The notes under the pieces: generated by a model
What the model was told of the DNA's origin: nothing
The model's input: only the letters and a program-made list of their open reading frames with translations
Databases searched by the model: none
Part shown: in pieces, positions 6,885-15,490 of the stretch
How the letters are laid out: each line of letters begins with the position of its first letter
Position numbering within the stretch: the first letter of the stretch is position 1
IMG/VR virus record: IMGVR_UViG_3300043436_000404
Location: 1 to 23,708 of that record
DNA length: 23,708 nucleotides
Direction: 5' to 3' (one strand)
Origin: a virus
Translations under genes and position numbers: made by a program

Positions 6885-7036
6885 TGCCTCGCTTTGTTGA
6901 CAACATCGACGCTGTTGTGGCGAAGATTGGTACCGAGAATGTTGGCCTCGTCTGGGGTCTTGCTAACGTCAACTGGGATAGTGACGTTGAGCGTGATGAT
7001 TTTTTGAATACGATTACTACTCCTCAAGGAGCGTAA
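6884..7036 (+). CDS. Small acidic protein (50 aa)
   Basis: The start ATG overlaps the previous stop (TAATG, 6882-6886) and AAGGAG lies at 6874-6879. The product, MPRFVDNIDAVVAKIGTENV at its start, is predicted to form one or two helices with a central hydrophobic stretch (GLVWGLANVNW) and an acidic end. It finishes PQGA, and these codons form CAAGGAGCGTAAATG (7025-7039), the ribosome binding site and start of the 1648-aa gene. No family is recognised. Translational coupling to the giant gene is likely. Confidence 0.7.
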   Translation: MPRFVDNIDAVVAKIGTENVGLVWGLANVNWDSDVERDDFLNTITTPQGA

Positions 7037-10000
7037 ATGGCTGAAGCTCCAAAGCGGTGGAAGAACCGTGACCCGTTGGCTTGGGACAGTGCTCCCACTG
7101 CTGACGCGGCGGTTCCTTCCGCTACTGAGTCGCCTTACGCTAATCCTGCGGATTTTGATATTAATGCTCCTGTTCCTGGACGGCCTTCCGTTCCTGATCT
7201 TGAAGAGCAGATTCCGCAGAACGCTAAGGACAATTCCCTTCTGGGTAGTTTCCTCAATGTCATGGACAATATTGTTCCCGATGACATGGGTGGTCTTGTC
7301 CGTGGTAGTTCGGGCTGGCTCGGTAACGTTCCTCTTTACGAGGAGACTGTTGGTCGTGTAGCTGGTGCTCCCCTTTCTGCCGCAGAGACGGCATTGAACG
7401 TTGTCAACTGGGGCAGCGAGCAGATGAACCATCTCGGTGCTGCACTGTTTTCGGCTCTGCCTGGTGGTATTCAGACTCTGGACTGGGAGCAGGCTCAGGA
7501 CATTAGCACGGGCCAGGTGTTGACCGCTAACTCTGCTATCAATGCCGGCGACGGTGCTGGTGGTTGGCTGATCAACATTTTCACTTCGCCTATCACGTCA
7601 ATCGCTACCACTATTGGTCAGAACCAAGATCCAGGTAACGTACTGTATTCGGACGAGTTCAACATTCTTGACCCGGAGATGCGTGAGGAAGCATTCTCTG
7701 AGGGTGCAGGCATGTGGTCGTCGGGTATCCTTGACGCTATCTGGCTTGTCGCTGCTGACCCCACCATTGTTGGTGGAAAGGTTACGAACGTTATTCGTTT
7801 CGGTACCAAGGTTGGCGAGTTCGGTGGCATGACGAACCAGGCTCTGCGTACCGCTGATCAGGTTGAACGTTTCGCCAATACTCTTGATGAGCAGGCTGCT
7901 ATCATTGCCGAGCTCGGTGTTGAGGGCGCACGTTCGAGTGGTCGCCTTACGGCTGAGGGTGAGAATCTGATCTCCGCTATGGAGGGTCAGGTTGACGATC
8001 TAGTTAACCATCCGTGGGTGAAGAACTCTACAAGCAAGCGCGACACCCGTGCTCTTCTTGCCGAGGTAACCACTGCCGATCCTATTGAGGCTGCTAACCT
8101 TGCTGGCGCTCTTGCCGGTAACCCCGCCTCGTGGGGTCGTCTGCGTACTGACAGTGCCGAACTGTATGATGCTGCTGCTCGTGCAATGAACATTGATATC
8201 TTCGGGCCGACACCGGGTGCAGCAGTTGATCCGGCAACTATTGGCGTAAGAATGACCGACGATCAAATCGGTATTGCTGACGACATCACTGACGAAGTTC
8301 TCGCTACTGGTGTAGATGTTCCAGTGCGTCCGTCTGATATGGATGTACTCCCCGCTGGTCAAATGATTGAGCGTGGAGGTTCACGGGTTGGTGCTCGCAC
8401 TACACGTGCCGCGAATGCTTGGCGACGTGGCGCACGGTCCAACCAGTTCTCCAACAACGCTTTCAAGAAGTCATCTTCAGTTAACCCGACCAAGGGGAAC
8501 TACACCTATGACGTTATTGAGGGTATTGCTGGTTCGCGTCCGGTTCGCGTTGTTCGCTGGCTAGGACAAGGAACGCCTAATGGTATCGTTAATCTTAAGA
8601 ACGGTGCGGATAGTTCAACTTCTCTCGACGAGGTTTCAGCTTATCTGCGCAAGTCTCCGATTGATCAGGCTCGGGCTTCCGCTTACATAAATGAGTTTGC
8701 TGCTGCTCGCGATGTAAATACGCGCAAGAGCATTCTCGAAAGAATCGAGCAGGATACTGTAGACAGTATTGCGGCGAAGCAGGGTGTACCACCAGAGACT
8801 GCACGCAAGCTTTACAATCAGTACGCAGCACGTAGAGGTGCCGTGCTTGATAACTCCGCTAGAAGCAAGAACAACATCTCGGTTGATCCCGATACTGGCG
8901 AGATTATTAAGATGCCAGATTTCTATGCAGAACTTGACCAGGCATACCCGCTTGTTGACATCAAGATGTTTAGCCGTGTTATCAAGGATAACCCGTGGCT
9001 TCGGACTAGTGAGGATGTCAGTCTTGCTGCTGACTACATCAACAGTCTGTGGAAGGTTAGTGTTCTTGCACGTCTCGGCTACACGCAGCGTAACCTTGCG
9101 GAAGGTGCTTTGCGTTCGTTTGCTGTTCTTGGTGCGATTGCCGCCAATCCGAAAGCCTTGGCTCAGCTTCCTTCCAACGCGAAGTATTACGCTCTTACTC
9201 GTCGTGGAGTAAAGGGTATCCGTGCAAAGGAAAAGAACCTGATGGGTTCTTACGATGATCTTCAGAATGCTAGAAACTTTCTAGATGAGGGTCTTGAAGT
9301 AGCACGCTTTGACGAGATGCAAAGATTGCGATTTCAAGCGAATGACATTGAGACGAATATAAAGAATCTTCGTCTGGCTGATCCAGTTAAGAATGCTAAG
9401 GAAATAAGGAAGCTTCAGCGTCGGGCCGAACGACTCACCAAGGATGCTGACGGCATCCGTGATGACTTTGTTCTTCCCATGATTCCTGAATTAACAGAAT
9501 CACGTCAGGCTATTGCCGCTATCGAAGGGCAGATCGACAATCTCAGTAACGAAATCCTTGATTCAGTCAAGAAGGTTCGTGAGATTTCCAAGAATCGAAA
9601 GACTGCCGGTCGCCAGGGCAATGTCATGGATGACGGTACTGAACTCCTCGGTGCATTCCAGGGTGGCGAGGGTGCCATTGCTGCACTTGCATCTTCCGCT
9701 GACCGCACTGCGTACATGACGTTTAATGCTGGTGCGAGTAGCCGTATCCAGGCCCTTGACGCTCTAGCAGAGTACAAGCCGATGGACCCGCGCAAGCTTA
9801 AGCCAGAGCAGATGCAGGTATACTTTGACGAGTATACTCTCCGCATCAATAACCGTTACCGTGAGGATACGGTCGGCAAGATGGTCCTTGAGGATCGTCC
9901 CGTTGAAGATATTAAGGCTTGGCTTCTGTCGCCTGCTGGAAGCAGTTACAGGCAGAATCTTTCTATTGCCGGTCGTCGTCTTGATTCCGAGCAGCAGGTT

Positions 10001-11983
10001 GACGCATACGTTGACAGTCTTGTTCGTCGTCTTGATAACGAGATGCCTTCGGACACTAACCTTCGCCAGATGGCACTTGACCATGAGTTGACTTCTGCCG
10101 AGGTTGCGGCTGCTCTTCGTGGTCGCGAACTTCCCGTTATTCCTGGCCGTCTTGCCGATGAGGTACTTAGCCCTGGTCTTGGTAAGCGAACTAAGCGCGG
10201 AATTGATACCGTCACGGATACGCTCATGCGTTACCTTGGTAGCATCCCTGAGACAAAAATGCTTCGCCATCCCTTCTATGACAACATCTACCGCGCTAAG
10301 CAGGCAGAGTTGTGGAAGCGCGGAGTTGCTCAGGGGCAAGAAGTTTCTAGTGAGGCGTTTAAGGCTGGCATCAACACTGCTTCTCACCGTGCAGCACTGA
10401 AGGCCACGAAGGAGACACTGTACACGATTGATCGTCTGTCGAATGCGGCAACGATGCTTCGCTTCGTGTCACCGTTCTTCCCTGCTTTTGAGAACAGCAT
10501 TCGCACTTGGGGTCGTCTTGCTTGGCAGAATCCTGCACTCATTGGTGAAGGTAATCTGCTGTGGAATATCCCGAACAACTTTGGTTGGGTCGTGGATAAG
10601 AATGGCGAGAAGGTTGAGCGATCCAACTTCCTTAAGGATGAGGGTAACTACATCATCTGGCCCGAGGCTGTCGCTAACGTCCTAAAGTCCAAGCTGGGTC
10701 CGTTCACTCCTGGTGAAGCGCTGATGACTCCGCAGCAGGGCTTTAACGTTCTATTCCCTGGCGGAAACTTCTGGTTCCCTGGTGTCGGTCCTGCTACTCA
10801 GATTCCTACCGCTTGGCTTTTGAGAACCAGGCCAGAGGATGCTGAGATTATTCGCAACGCGGTGGGCGAAGAAATGTTTAGGCAGTTGGTTCCGGGTGGT
10901 AACCCGAACGCTGACTTGACTGATGCTCTTCTTCCGACTGGTGTTCGTAGAATGAAGCAGATGCTTTCTGGTGATACATCCGATACTGCATTCCTCACTA
11001 ACTGGAATCAGATGATTGAGGACGAGTACATCACTGCACAGCTTGAGGGTCGCACGATGACCGAGGCTGACATGAAGAAGGTTCAGGAGAAGGCTGACCG
11101 TTTCTGGCGTTGGCAGGTTGCTGCAGCATATGTCATGCCGTTTCAGTCGAAGTCTGCATCTAAGTACCAGTTGGAACGCGACGCATGGAACCGTCTGATT
11201 GATGACGAGACGCTGAGTTACCAGGAGAAGTTAAAGCGATTCAACGATCAGTACCCTGGCTTTGATGCCATCACTCGTTCGGGTTCGTACACTGAGACTA
11301 AGCTTCAGCCGAATCTTTCTACGTGGCAGAAGATCACGAAGAACCCCGAGACGGTTGATCGTCTTTACGCTATCAATCCCGAACTGGTCGGCATGTTCGG
11401 CAACATGGGTTCGTTTGATGACCCGTTCTCTTACTCTGTCTACGGAGAGTTCCAGAACATGCGGATCGGCCCGAACCAGGCGAAGGTTAGCCGGAAGATG
11501 ACTCCGCAGGAGATCATTCGTAATAACCAGTTGAAGGATGGTTGGAGCGAATACTGGCAGGTCAAGGACTATGTTGAAGAACAGGTCATCAAGAATGGTT
11601 ACAGCAGTCTTCAGGTGAAGGACGCTGAGCCTTTCCGTCAAATCCTTGAAGATGCCGCTGTCAAGCTTGGTGAGCGTTACCCCGCTTGGGGCGAGGAGCG
11701 CAAGTCTTACGAGGACAAACTTCCAGACTTTATCAATGGTGCTCGTATCATCGCGGAGAATCCTGAACTGGTTGGCGAGGACACCACGATTGCCACGCTT
11801 CGTGACTACCTCGAAGTTCGCGAATATGTCTCTGACGCTTTGAAGAATACTGACGATCAGGACGCTAGGGATGAGTTGAAACTTGTCGGCTACGAAGCGG
11901 CCTGGAAGTTACGCCAGAAGGATATTGGTTTCGCTGACTTCTATGACCAGTATCTTTACCGTGACGATTTTAGGAGTATCTAA
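7037..11983 (+). CDS. Giant structural protein (1648 aa), candidate internal virion/ejection protein
   Basis: The start at 7037 has CAAGGAG immediately upstream. The N-terminal ~100 residues are Pro-rich and probably extended. Helical regions with amphipathic or hydrophobic segments follow: about 175-197 (WLINIFTSPITSIATTIG), about 230-248 (ILDAIWLVAADPTIVGG) and about 672-705 (VLARLGYTQRNLAEG). About 735-860 is a long charged coiled coil. About 1136-1167 holds FVSPFFPAFENSIRTWGRLA, a segment I recall from very large proteins of actinobacterial phages. A Pro/Trp/Phe-rich stretch lies near 1241-1262. I see no protease, lysozyme/transglycosylase or polymerase motif. Size, helical content and association with three helical companions suggest a DNA-ejection or internal head protein. 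A tape-measure-like or portal-vertex role is the alternative. Confidence 0.75.
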   Translation: MAEAPKRWKNRDPLAWDSAPTADAAVPSATESPYANPADFDINAPVPGRPSVPDLEEQIPQNAKDNSLLGSFLNVMDNIVPDDMGGLVRGSSGWLGNVPLYEETVGRVAGAPLSAAETALNVVNWGSEQMNHLGAALFSALPGGIQTLDWEQAQDISTGQVLTANSAINAGDGAGGWLINIFTSPITSIATTIGQNQDPGNVLYSDEFNILDPEMREEAFSEGAGMWSSGILDAIWLVAADPTIVGGKVTNVIRFGTKVGEFGGMTNQALRTADQVERFANTLDEQAAIIAELGVEGARSSGRLTAEGENLISAMEGQVDDLVNHPWVKNSTSKRDTRALLAEVTTADPIEAANLAGALAGNPASWGRLRTDSAELYDAAARAMNIDIFGPTPGAAVDPATIGVRMTDDQIGIADDITDEVLATGVDVPVRPSDMDVLPAGQMIERGGSRVGARTTRAANAWRRGARSNQFSNNAFKKSSSVNPTKGNYTYDVIEGIAGSRPVRVVRWLGQGTPNGIVNLKNGADSSTSLDEVSAYLRKSPIDQARASAYINEFAAARDVNTRKSILERIEQDTVDSIAAKQGVPPETARKLYNQYAARRGAVLDNSARSKNNISVDPDTGEIIKMPDFYAELDQAYPLVDIKMFSRVIKDNPWLRTSEDVSLAADYINSLWKVSVLARLGYTQRNLAEGALRSFAVLGAIAANPKALAQLPSNAKYYALTRRGVKGIRAKEKNLMGSYDDLQNARNFLDEGLEVARFDEMQRLRFQANDIETNIKNLRLADPVKNAKEIRKLQRRAERLTKDADGIRDDFVLPMIPELTESRQAIAAIEGQIDNLSNEILDSVKKVREISKNRKTAGRQGNVMDDGTELLGAFQGGEGAIAALASSADRTAYMTFNAGASSRIQALDALAEYKPMDPRKLKPEQMQVYFDEYTLRINNRYREDTVGKMVLEDRPVEDIKAWLLSPAGSSYRQNLSIAGRRLDSEQQVDAYVDSLVRRLDNEMPSDTNLRQMALDHELTSAEVAAALRGRELPVIPGRLADEVLSPGLGKRTKRGIDTVTDTLMRYLGSIPETKMLRHPFYDNIYRAKQAELWKRGVAQGQEVSSEAFKAGINTASHRAALKATKETLYTIDRLSNAATMLRFVSPFFPAFENSIRTWGRLAWQNPALIGEGNLLWNIPNNFGWVVDKNGEKVERSNFLKDEGNYIIWPEAVANVLKSKLGPFTPGEALMTPQQGFNVLFPGGNFWFPGVGPATQIPTAWLLRTRPEDAEIIRNAVGEEMFRQLVPGGNPNADLTDALLPTGVRRMKQMLSGDTSDTAFLTNWNQMIEDEYITAQLEGRTMTEADMKKVQEKADRFWRWQVAAAYVMPFQSKSASKYQLERDAWNRLIDDETLSYQEKLKRFNDQYPGFDAITRSGSYTETKLQPNLSTWQKITKNPETVDRLYAINPELVGMFGNMGSFDDPFSYSVYGEFQNMRIGPNQAKVSRKMTPQEIIRNNQLKDGWSEYWQVKDYVEEQVIKNGYSSLQVKDAEPFRQILEDAAVKLGERYPAWGEERKSYEDKLPDFINGARIIAENPELVGEDTTIATLRDYLEVREYVSDALKNTDDQDARDELKLVGYEAAWKLRQKDIGFADFYDQYLYRDDFRSI

Positions 11984-12759
11984 TGGCTGGCGATATTGTT
12001 GCCGACGCTAAGGCTAAGGCTGGTGCTATTACTGGCGGTGCTGGTAGTGGCAAGTCTGTATGGTTGGGTAGCGGTAAGGGTAGCACTACTAGCACGTACA
12101 GTGGCGGTGTCCCGATTACTACCCCGTCGCAGAACTATTCTACTGTTGAGAAGATGCAGAACAGTATCATCTCTTGGGGTGCTGCACGTTCACCAATGTA
12201 TGACACTTACGTTAGCAAGCTGATCAACGGTGGCTTCATGTCAAAGACCTTTGCCGATCAGCCCCTAACCGCCGCTAAGGCTCTTGAGAGTGCCGTTGAA
12301 ATGTTCCAGTCGTACAACGGTACTGGTGGAACTCTTGGCTTCGACGACTGGTTTGACTGGTATTCAAGCACTGGCACTGGTGGCAAGTCTGGTGGTCGTG
12401 GTGGATACAGTGGTCCGGTAACAACTACAACTACTACCGTGTACGACGACCGTGCCGCTGAGACTGTTCTTCAGAAGATGGCTCGTGAAACGTTTGGTCG
12501 TAACCTGACAAAGAGTGAGGCTAAGCGTTACGCAACTGAACTCCAGAGGGCGCAGCGAGAGAATCCTGCCGTTACTCGTTCCGAGGGTACTGGTGCTTCC
12601 CGTTCCAGTATGACCACTTCCGCTGTCGGTGGAGAGGTTCTGGCGCAGGATCTTCTGACCGCTGAGGACGAGGCTATTGATTTTGCTGCTGAGAGCACTG
12701 GTCTTGACCAGATGTGGAATAGCATCAACCGAGGACTGGATGTGATGTATGGCCGCTAA
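11983..12759 (+). CDS. Virion-associated helical protein candidate (258 aa)
   Basis: The start overlaps the giant gene's stop (TAATG), with AGGAG at 11972-11976. The first ~50 residues are Gly/Ser/Thr-rich. About 56-110 is a helical domain (KMQNSIISWGAARSPMYDTY, then helices ending SAVEMFQSYN and FDDWFDW). About 125-155 is a Gly/Thr linker, including a run of threonines. About 155-258 is a second helical domain (ETVLQKMARETFGRNLTKSE and on). No enzyme motif is seen. The two-domain layout with linker, and its position in a block with the 1648-, 306- and 369-aa genes, suggest it works with them in the particle. Its 3' end overlaps the next gene by 11 bases. Confidence 0.7.
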   Translation: MAGDIVADAKAKAGAITGGAGSGKSVWLGSGKGSTTSTYSGGVPITTPSQNYSTVEKMQNSIISWGAARSPMYDTYVSKLINGGFMSKTFADQPLTAAKALESAVEMFQSYNGTGGTLGFDDWFDWYSSTGTGGKSGGRGGYSGPVTTTTTTVYDDRAAETVLQKMARETFGRNLTKSEAKRYATELQRAQRENPAVTRSEGTGASRSSMTTSAVGGEVLAQDLLTAEDEAIDFAAESTGLDQMWNSINRGLDVMYGR

Positions 12760-13669
12760 GCCGAAGCCGAAGAAGCCGGCAGAGAACTGGACTACTCAGG
12801 CTTTCAAGAATGGTTACAACAAGGCTCTCATTGATACCGACACCACTGGCTCCTTGAAGGAGTTCTGGGACTGGTGGCGTAGCGAGTTTAAGAAGTACGG
12901 CGAAGCCCCCACTCAGGAGGCCGTTGATCGTCGCATGGATCAGACGCAGTGGTATGCGGAACGTACTGCTGCTCAGGAGCGTGCTGCTCTTCAGGAGATT
13001 GAGAACCCTGAAGACTTCAAGGCCAGTGTTGAGATTGTCAAGTCTAGCCTTCGCGAGACTCTTGACGCTCTTGGCATTGAGTATGATGACGCTTACCTGA
13101 CTCAGGTTGCTCGTGACTCTAAGATCAATGGTTGGAGTCCTGACCAGATCAAGCAGAGTGTTGTTCCTCGAATTGAGGAGCAGATCAAGGCTGGTGGCGA
13201 TCTTCGCGGTAAGGCTGGTGACTACCAGACTGAACTGATGAAGTGGTCTAAGGCTAACGGTATCGCGTTGACGAACGAGGCCGCTGCAGCGTTCATTTCT
13301 CGTGGTGCTACCGGTGCCCAGTCACTTGATGACGCTAAGCAGGAACTGCGTGACATGTATCTGGTTGGTGCGTATCCGGCTTGGAGCGACAAGATCCGTG
13401 AGGGTTACGACCCGTCTGTTCTTGCTGCACCGTACAAGACTGTTGCTGAGAACTTGCTGGAGCTTGGCGAGAACCAACTCGGAATGAATGACCAACTGAT
13501 GCAGAAGGCCATGCAGGGTGTCGGTGCTGACGGTAAGCCTGCGGTTGTTCCGATCTGGGAGTTTGAGAAGCAGGTTCGTGCTGATCCTCGCTGGCAGAAG
13601 ACCGATAACGCCTATAAGACGTATACGGATGTCGGTACGGATATCCTTCGAATGTTTGGGTTTAGGTGA
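12749..13669 (+). CDS. Virion-associated helical protein candidate (306 aa)
   Basis: The ATG at 12749 lies inside the end of the previous gene. After a short basic, Pro-rich start (MAAKPKPKKPAENW) the protein is almost entirely helical and charged. Near the C-terminus it has a distinctive segment, PIWEFEKQVRADPRWQKTDN, followed by DILRMFGFR at the end. I recall the W-[DE]-F-x3-[LV]-R-x-DPRW pattern from structural proteins of actinobacterial and aquatic phages, but I do not know an assigned function. No catalytic motif seen. Context suggests an internal or vertex component acting with the giant protein. Confidence 0.7.
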   Translation: MAAKPKPKKPAENWTTQAFKNGYNKALIDTDTTGSLKEFWDWWRSEFKKYGEAPTQEAVDRRMDQTQWYAERTAAQERAALQEIENPEDFKASVEIVKSSLRETLDALGIEYDDAYLTQVARDSKINGWSPDQIKQSVVPRIEEQIKAGGDLRGKAGDYQTELMKWSKANGIALTNEAAAAFISRGATGAQSLDDAKQELRDMYLVGAYPAWSDKIREGYDPSVLAAPYKTVAENLLELGENQLGMNDQLMQKAMQGVGADGKPAVVPIWEFEKQVRADPRWQKTDNAYKTYTDVGTDILRMFGFR

Positions 13670-13674
13670 TCTGA

Positions 13675-14784
13675 GTGGCTGTTAAGAAGAAGACTGGTCC
13701 CACTACTGGTCCTGCTACTGGCTTGCTTGACGCAATGAAGGCTGCTTCCGATGCCGCCGCTACACAGAGGGCATCTCAACTGGCCCTGCAGAAGGATGCC
13801 GCTATTGCTGCTGGTATCACTGGAGGTGCGGCTTCCGCTGCTGCTAAGCCGGTTGCTGCAGCCAAGACTGCTGAGGAACTTTATTGGGAGAATGAGACTC
13901 GTCTTGCTAACGAGAGGGCGGTATCGCAGGATCGCGCCAATCGTGAAGACGCTAAGTCTTTCCTGAACTCCATGCTTGCGCAGTACGGTTTGGGTTCCCT
14001 CGCTGGCGAGGTTGACCGTCTTGTAAACGAGTGGGGCACCCAGACTGGTGTCATCGCTGAGAAGATCAAGACGACTGAACCGTACAAGGTTCGCTTCAAG
14101 GGTCTTACTGCGATGCAGGCTAAGGGTATTACCGACATTGCCAACGAAGCTGACTATATTCGTCTTGAGTCTAACTACCGTCAGGCTTTCCGTGAGGCAG
14201 GCTTGCAGTCATTCCTCGGTGCCGCTGGTGCCCAGTCTGAGATTGATTCTATTGCTCGACTCGCTGGTGACTTCTCCGTATCGGTAAACGAGGTTCGGGA
14301 TCGTATCACGGATGCACAGCGTGTGATTGCGGATACCCCGCAGGAGGTTCGGGATTCACTTCAGCGTTACTACAACGTTGATCCTGCCACTCTCGTGTCG
14401 TACGTTCTTGATCCGACTAAGACTTCTTCGCAGGTGAACCGTCTCGCTAATACTGCGATCATCGGTGGTTACGGTCGCCGTGCCGGTCTTGACGTTAGCC
14501 TTGAGGGTGCCGGCGGAATGTCTGACCTGGCTCAAGGTAATGATCTTAACCTTGACCTGTTGCAGACTGATCTTGCTGCTGCTCGCACGATCCGTGACGA
14601 GACTAAGCGTCTTGCTCAGATCGAGGGACAGGATCTCACGGATACTGAGGCTTTCCAGGCACAGTTGAAGACTAGTGCTGAGGCTGAGCAGAAGGTCAAG
14701 AGACTTCAGTCTAGTGAGCGTGGACGTTTTGGTGGATCTTCTGGATTCGCAAAGGGCGCATTGTCGCGTCCGACAGTGTTCTAA
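13675..14784 (+). CDS. Virion-associated helical protein candidate (369 aa)
   Basis: GTG start at 13675, five bases after the previous stop; the ribosome binding site (TAGGTGAT) is weak, and coupling to upstream translation may help. The N-terminus is Lys/Thr/Pro/Gly-rich, then Ala-rich helices (about 15-65). About 125-230 is a conserved-looking helical region (FKGLTAMQAKGITDIANEAD, then ESNYRQAFREAGLQSF). A segment YYNVDPATLVSYVLDP lies about 222-237. The C-terminus is a coiled coil followed by SSERGRFGGSSGFAKGALSR, a glycine-containing tail I recall from comparable proteins of other phages. No lysozyme motif is seen. It is the last gene before the tRNA. Confidence 0.7.
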   Translation: MAVKKKTGPTTGPATGLLDAMKAASDAAATQRASQLALQKDAAIAAGITGGAASAAAKPVAAAKTAEELYWENETRLANERAVSQDRANREDAKSFLNSMLAQYGLGSLAGEVDRLVNEWGTQTGVIAEKIKTTEPYKVRFKGLTAMQAKGITDIANEADYIRLESNYRQAFREAGLQSFLGAAGAQSEIDSIARLAGDFSVSVNEVRDRITDAQRVIADTPQEVRDSLQRYYNVDPATLVSYVLDPTKTSSQVNRLANTAIIGGYGRRAGLDVSLEGAGGMSDLAQGNDLNLDLLQTDLAAARTIRDETKRLAQIEGQDLTDTEAFQAQLKTSAEAEQKVKRLQSSERGRFGGSSGFAKGALSRPTVF

Positions 14785-14793
14785 ATAGAACAC

Positions 14794-14872
14794 CCGTAGC
14801 AAGCCCCAAGGTGGGGCAGCAGGCTGTAAACCTGTCGCTTAGGCACGCAAGGTTCGATTCCTTGGCTACGGA
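14794..14872 (+). tRNA. tRNA-Tyr (anticodon GTA)
   Basis: A complete cloverleaf can be drawn. The acceptor stem CCGTAGC (14794-14800) pairs with GCTACGG (14865-14871), with discriminator A at 14872. A short D arm GCC/GGC has an AAGG loop. The anticodon stem GCAGG/CCTGT encloses loop CTGTAAA with anticodon GTA at 14826-14828. A 12-base variable arm fits a bacterial class II tRNA-Tyr. The T arm CAAGG/CCTTG has loop TTCGATT. CCA is not encoded. The A26-GCAGR-CTGTAAA region resembles E. coli tRNA-Tyr. The first linker base (normally U8) is A here. The gene lies between the virion-protein block and the scaffold; it could aid translation, act as an RNA-processing point, or both. Confidence 0.88.
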
Positions 14873-14875
14873 CTC

Positions 14876-14900
14876 TCGTCAGACCGACCGGCCCTGACGA
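14876..14900 (+). repeat. Hairpin just 3' of the tRNA
   Basis: TCGTCAG (14876-14882) and CTGACGA (14894-14900) are a perfect 7-bp inverted repeat around an 11-base GC-rich loop. No T-run follows, so it is a poor intrinsic terminator. It may guide processing of the tRNA 3' end or protect the transcript. Confidence 0.5.
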
Positions 14901-14924
14901 TGCAAAGACCGGTAGCAATAGCCA

Positions 14925-14972
14925 CATTCATCTCCCCTGGTGGGTGTGTGGATTGCGTAACACTAATGAATG
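14925..14972 (+). promoter_or_regulatory. Inverted repeat in the scaffold gene leader
   Basis: CATTCAT (14925-14931) and ATGAATG (14966-14972) are perfect 7-bp complements separated by 34 bases. The 3' arm abuts GGGAG, the Shine-Dalgarno of the scaffold gene. Folding could change access to the ribosome binding site. The stem is AT-rich and the loop long, so it may also be chance. Confidence 0.3.
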
Positions 14973-14983
14973 GGAGTAATAAA

Positions 14984-15490
14984 ATGGCCGACAATTACGA
15001 CTGGGAAGATGACGACGACGACTTCGAGTCACCGTCAAAGGGAAGCACCGATGTTCTTAAGGAACTTCGTAAGGCTAACCGTGCTAAGGAACGGCAACTG
15101 AAGGAACTTCAGGACCAGCTTAACCAGATGCAGTCTTCTGTTCGTGAACGGTCAGTTAAGGACGTGCTTGAGTCCAAGGGTTTGAACAGCAAGATTGCTG
15201 CTTTCATCCCGAAGGATATCACGTCTGCTGATGATGTCGCAGCGTGGGTGGACGAATACGGTGACGTGTTCGGTGCCACCAATGCCGTGGACTCAAGCGA
15301 GGCCGAATCCTCGCCGGCTCAGTTTAACCCTGAGCTTGCTGCTTTGAATCGGATTTCCCAGGCACAGTCCTCGGGTCAACCGTTCTCAAGCGACCCGGCC
15401 CAGATTGCAGCGCAGATTGCGTCTGCTTCCAGCATTGAAGAACTGAACATGCTTCTGTTCAAGAATGCTGCTGGACCAAACGTATCGTAA
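14984..15490 (+). CDS. Head scaffolding protein
   Basis: Scaffold proteins guide capsid assembly and then leave. I choose the ATG at 14984 (GGGAG at 14972-14976) over the in-frame ATG at 14900, which lies in the hairpin next to the tRNA. The protein is then 168 aa and begins MADNYDWEDDDDDFESPSKG, an acidic start typical of scaffolds in actinobacterial phages. A charged coiled coil follows at about residues 23-55 (ELRKANRAKERQLKELQDQL), then a helical region and a Ser/Gln/Pro-rich, probably disordered part, with a short helix near the C-terminus (SIEELNMLLF). It directly precedes the major capsid gene, the usual place for a scaffold. No protease motif is present. Confidence 0.85.
   Translation: MADNYDWEDDDDDFESPSKGSTDVLKELRKANRAKERQLKELQDQLNQMQSSVRERSVKDVLESKGLNSKIAAFIPKDITSADDVAAWVDEYGDVFGATNAVDSSEAESSPAQFNPELAALNRISQAQSSGQPFSSDPAQIAAQIASASSIEELNMLLFKNAAGPNVS

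Noticed and set aside
7037-11983. N4-type virion RNA polymerase identity for the giant protein
   Set aside because: At 1648 aa it is far shorter than N4 vRNAP and I find no polymerase motifs.
14794-14872. tRNA as a prophage attachment site
   Set aside because: Complete tRNA inside a structural operon, no integrase or repeat partner in the window.
14900-14983. ATG at 14900 as the scaffold start
   Set aside because: It would place 28 extra residues across the tRNA-proximal hairpin and leader; the ATG at 14984 has GGGAG and gives a typical acidic scaffold start.
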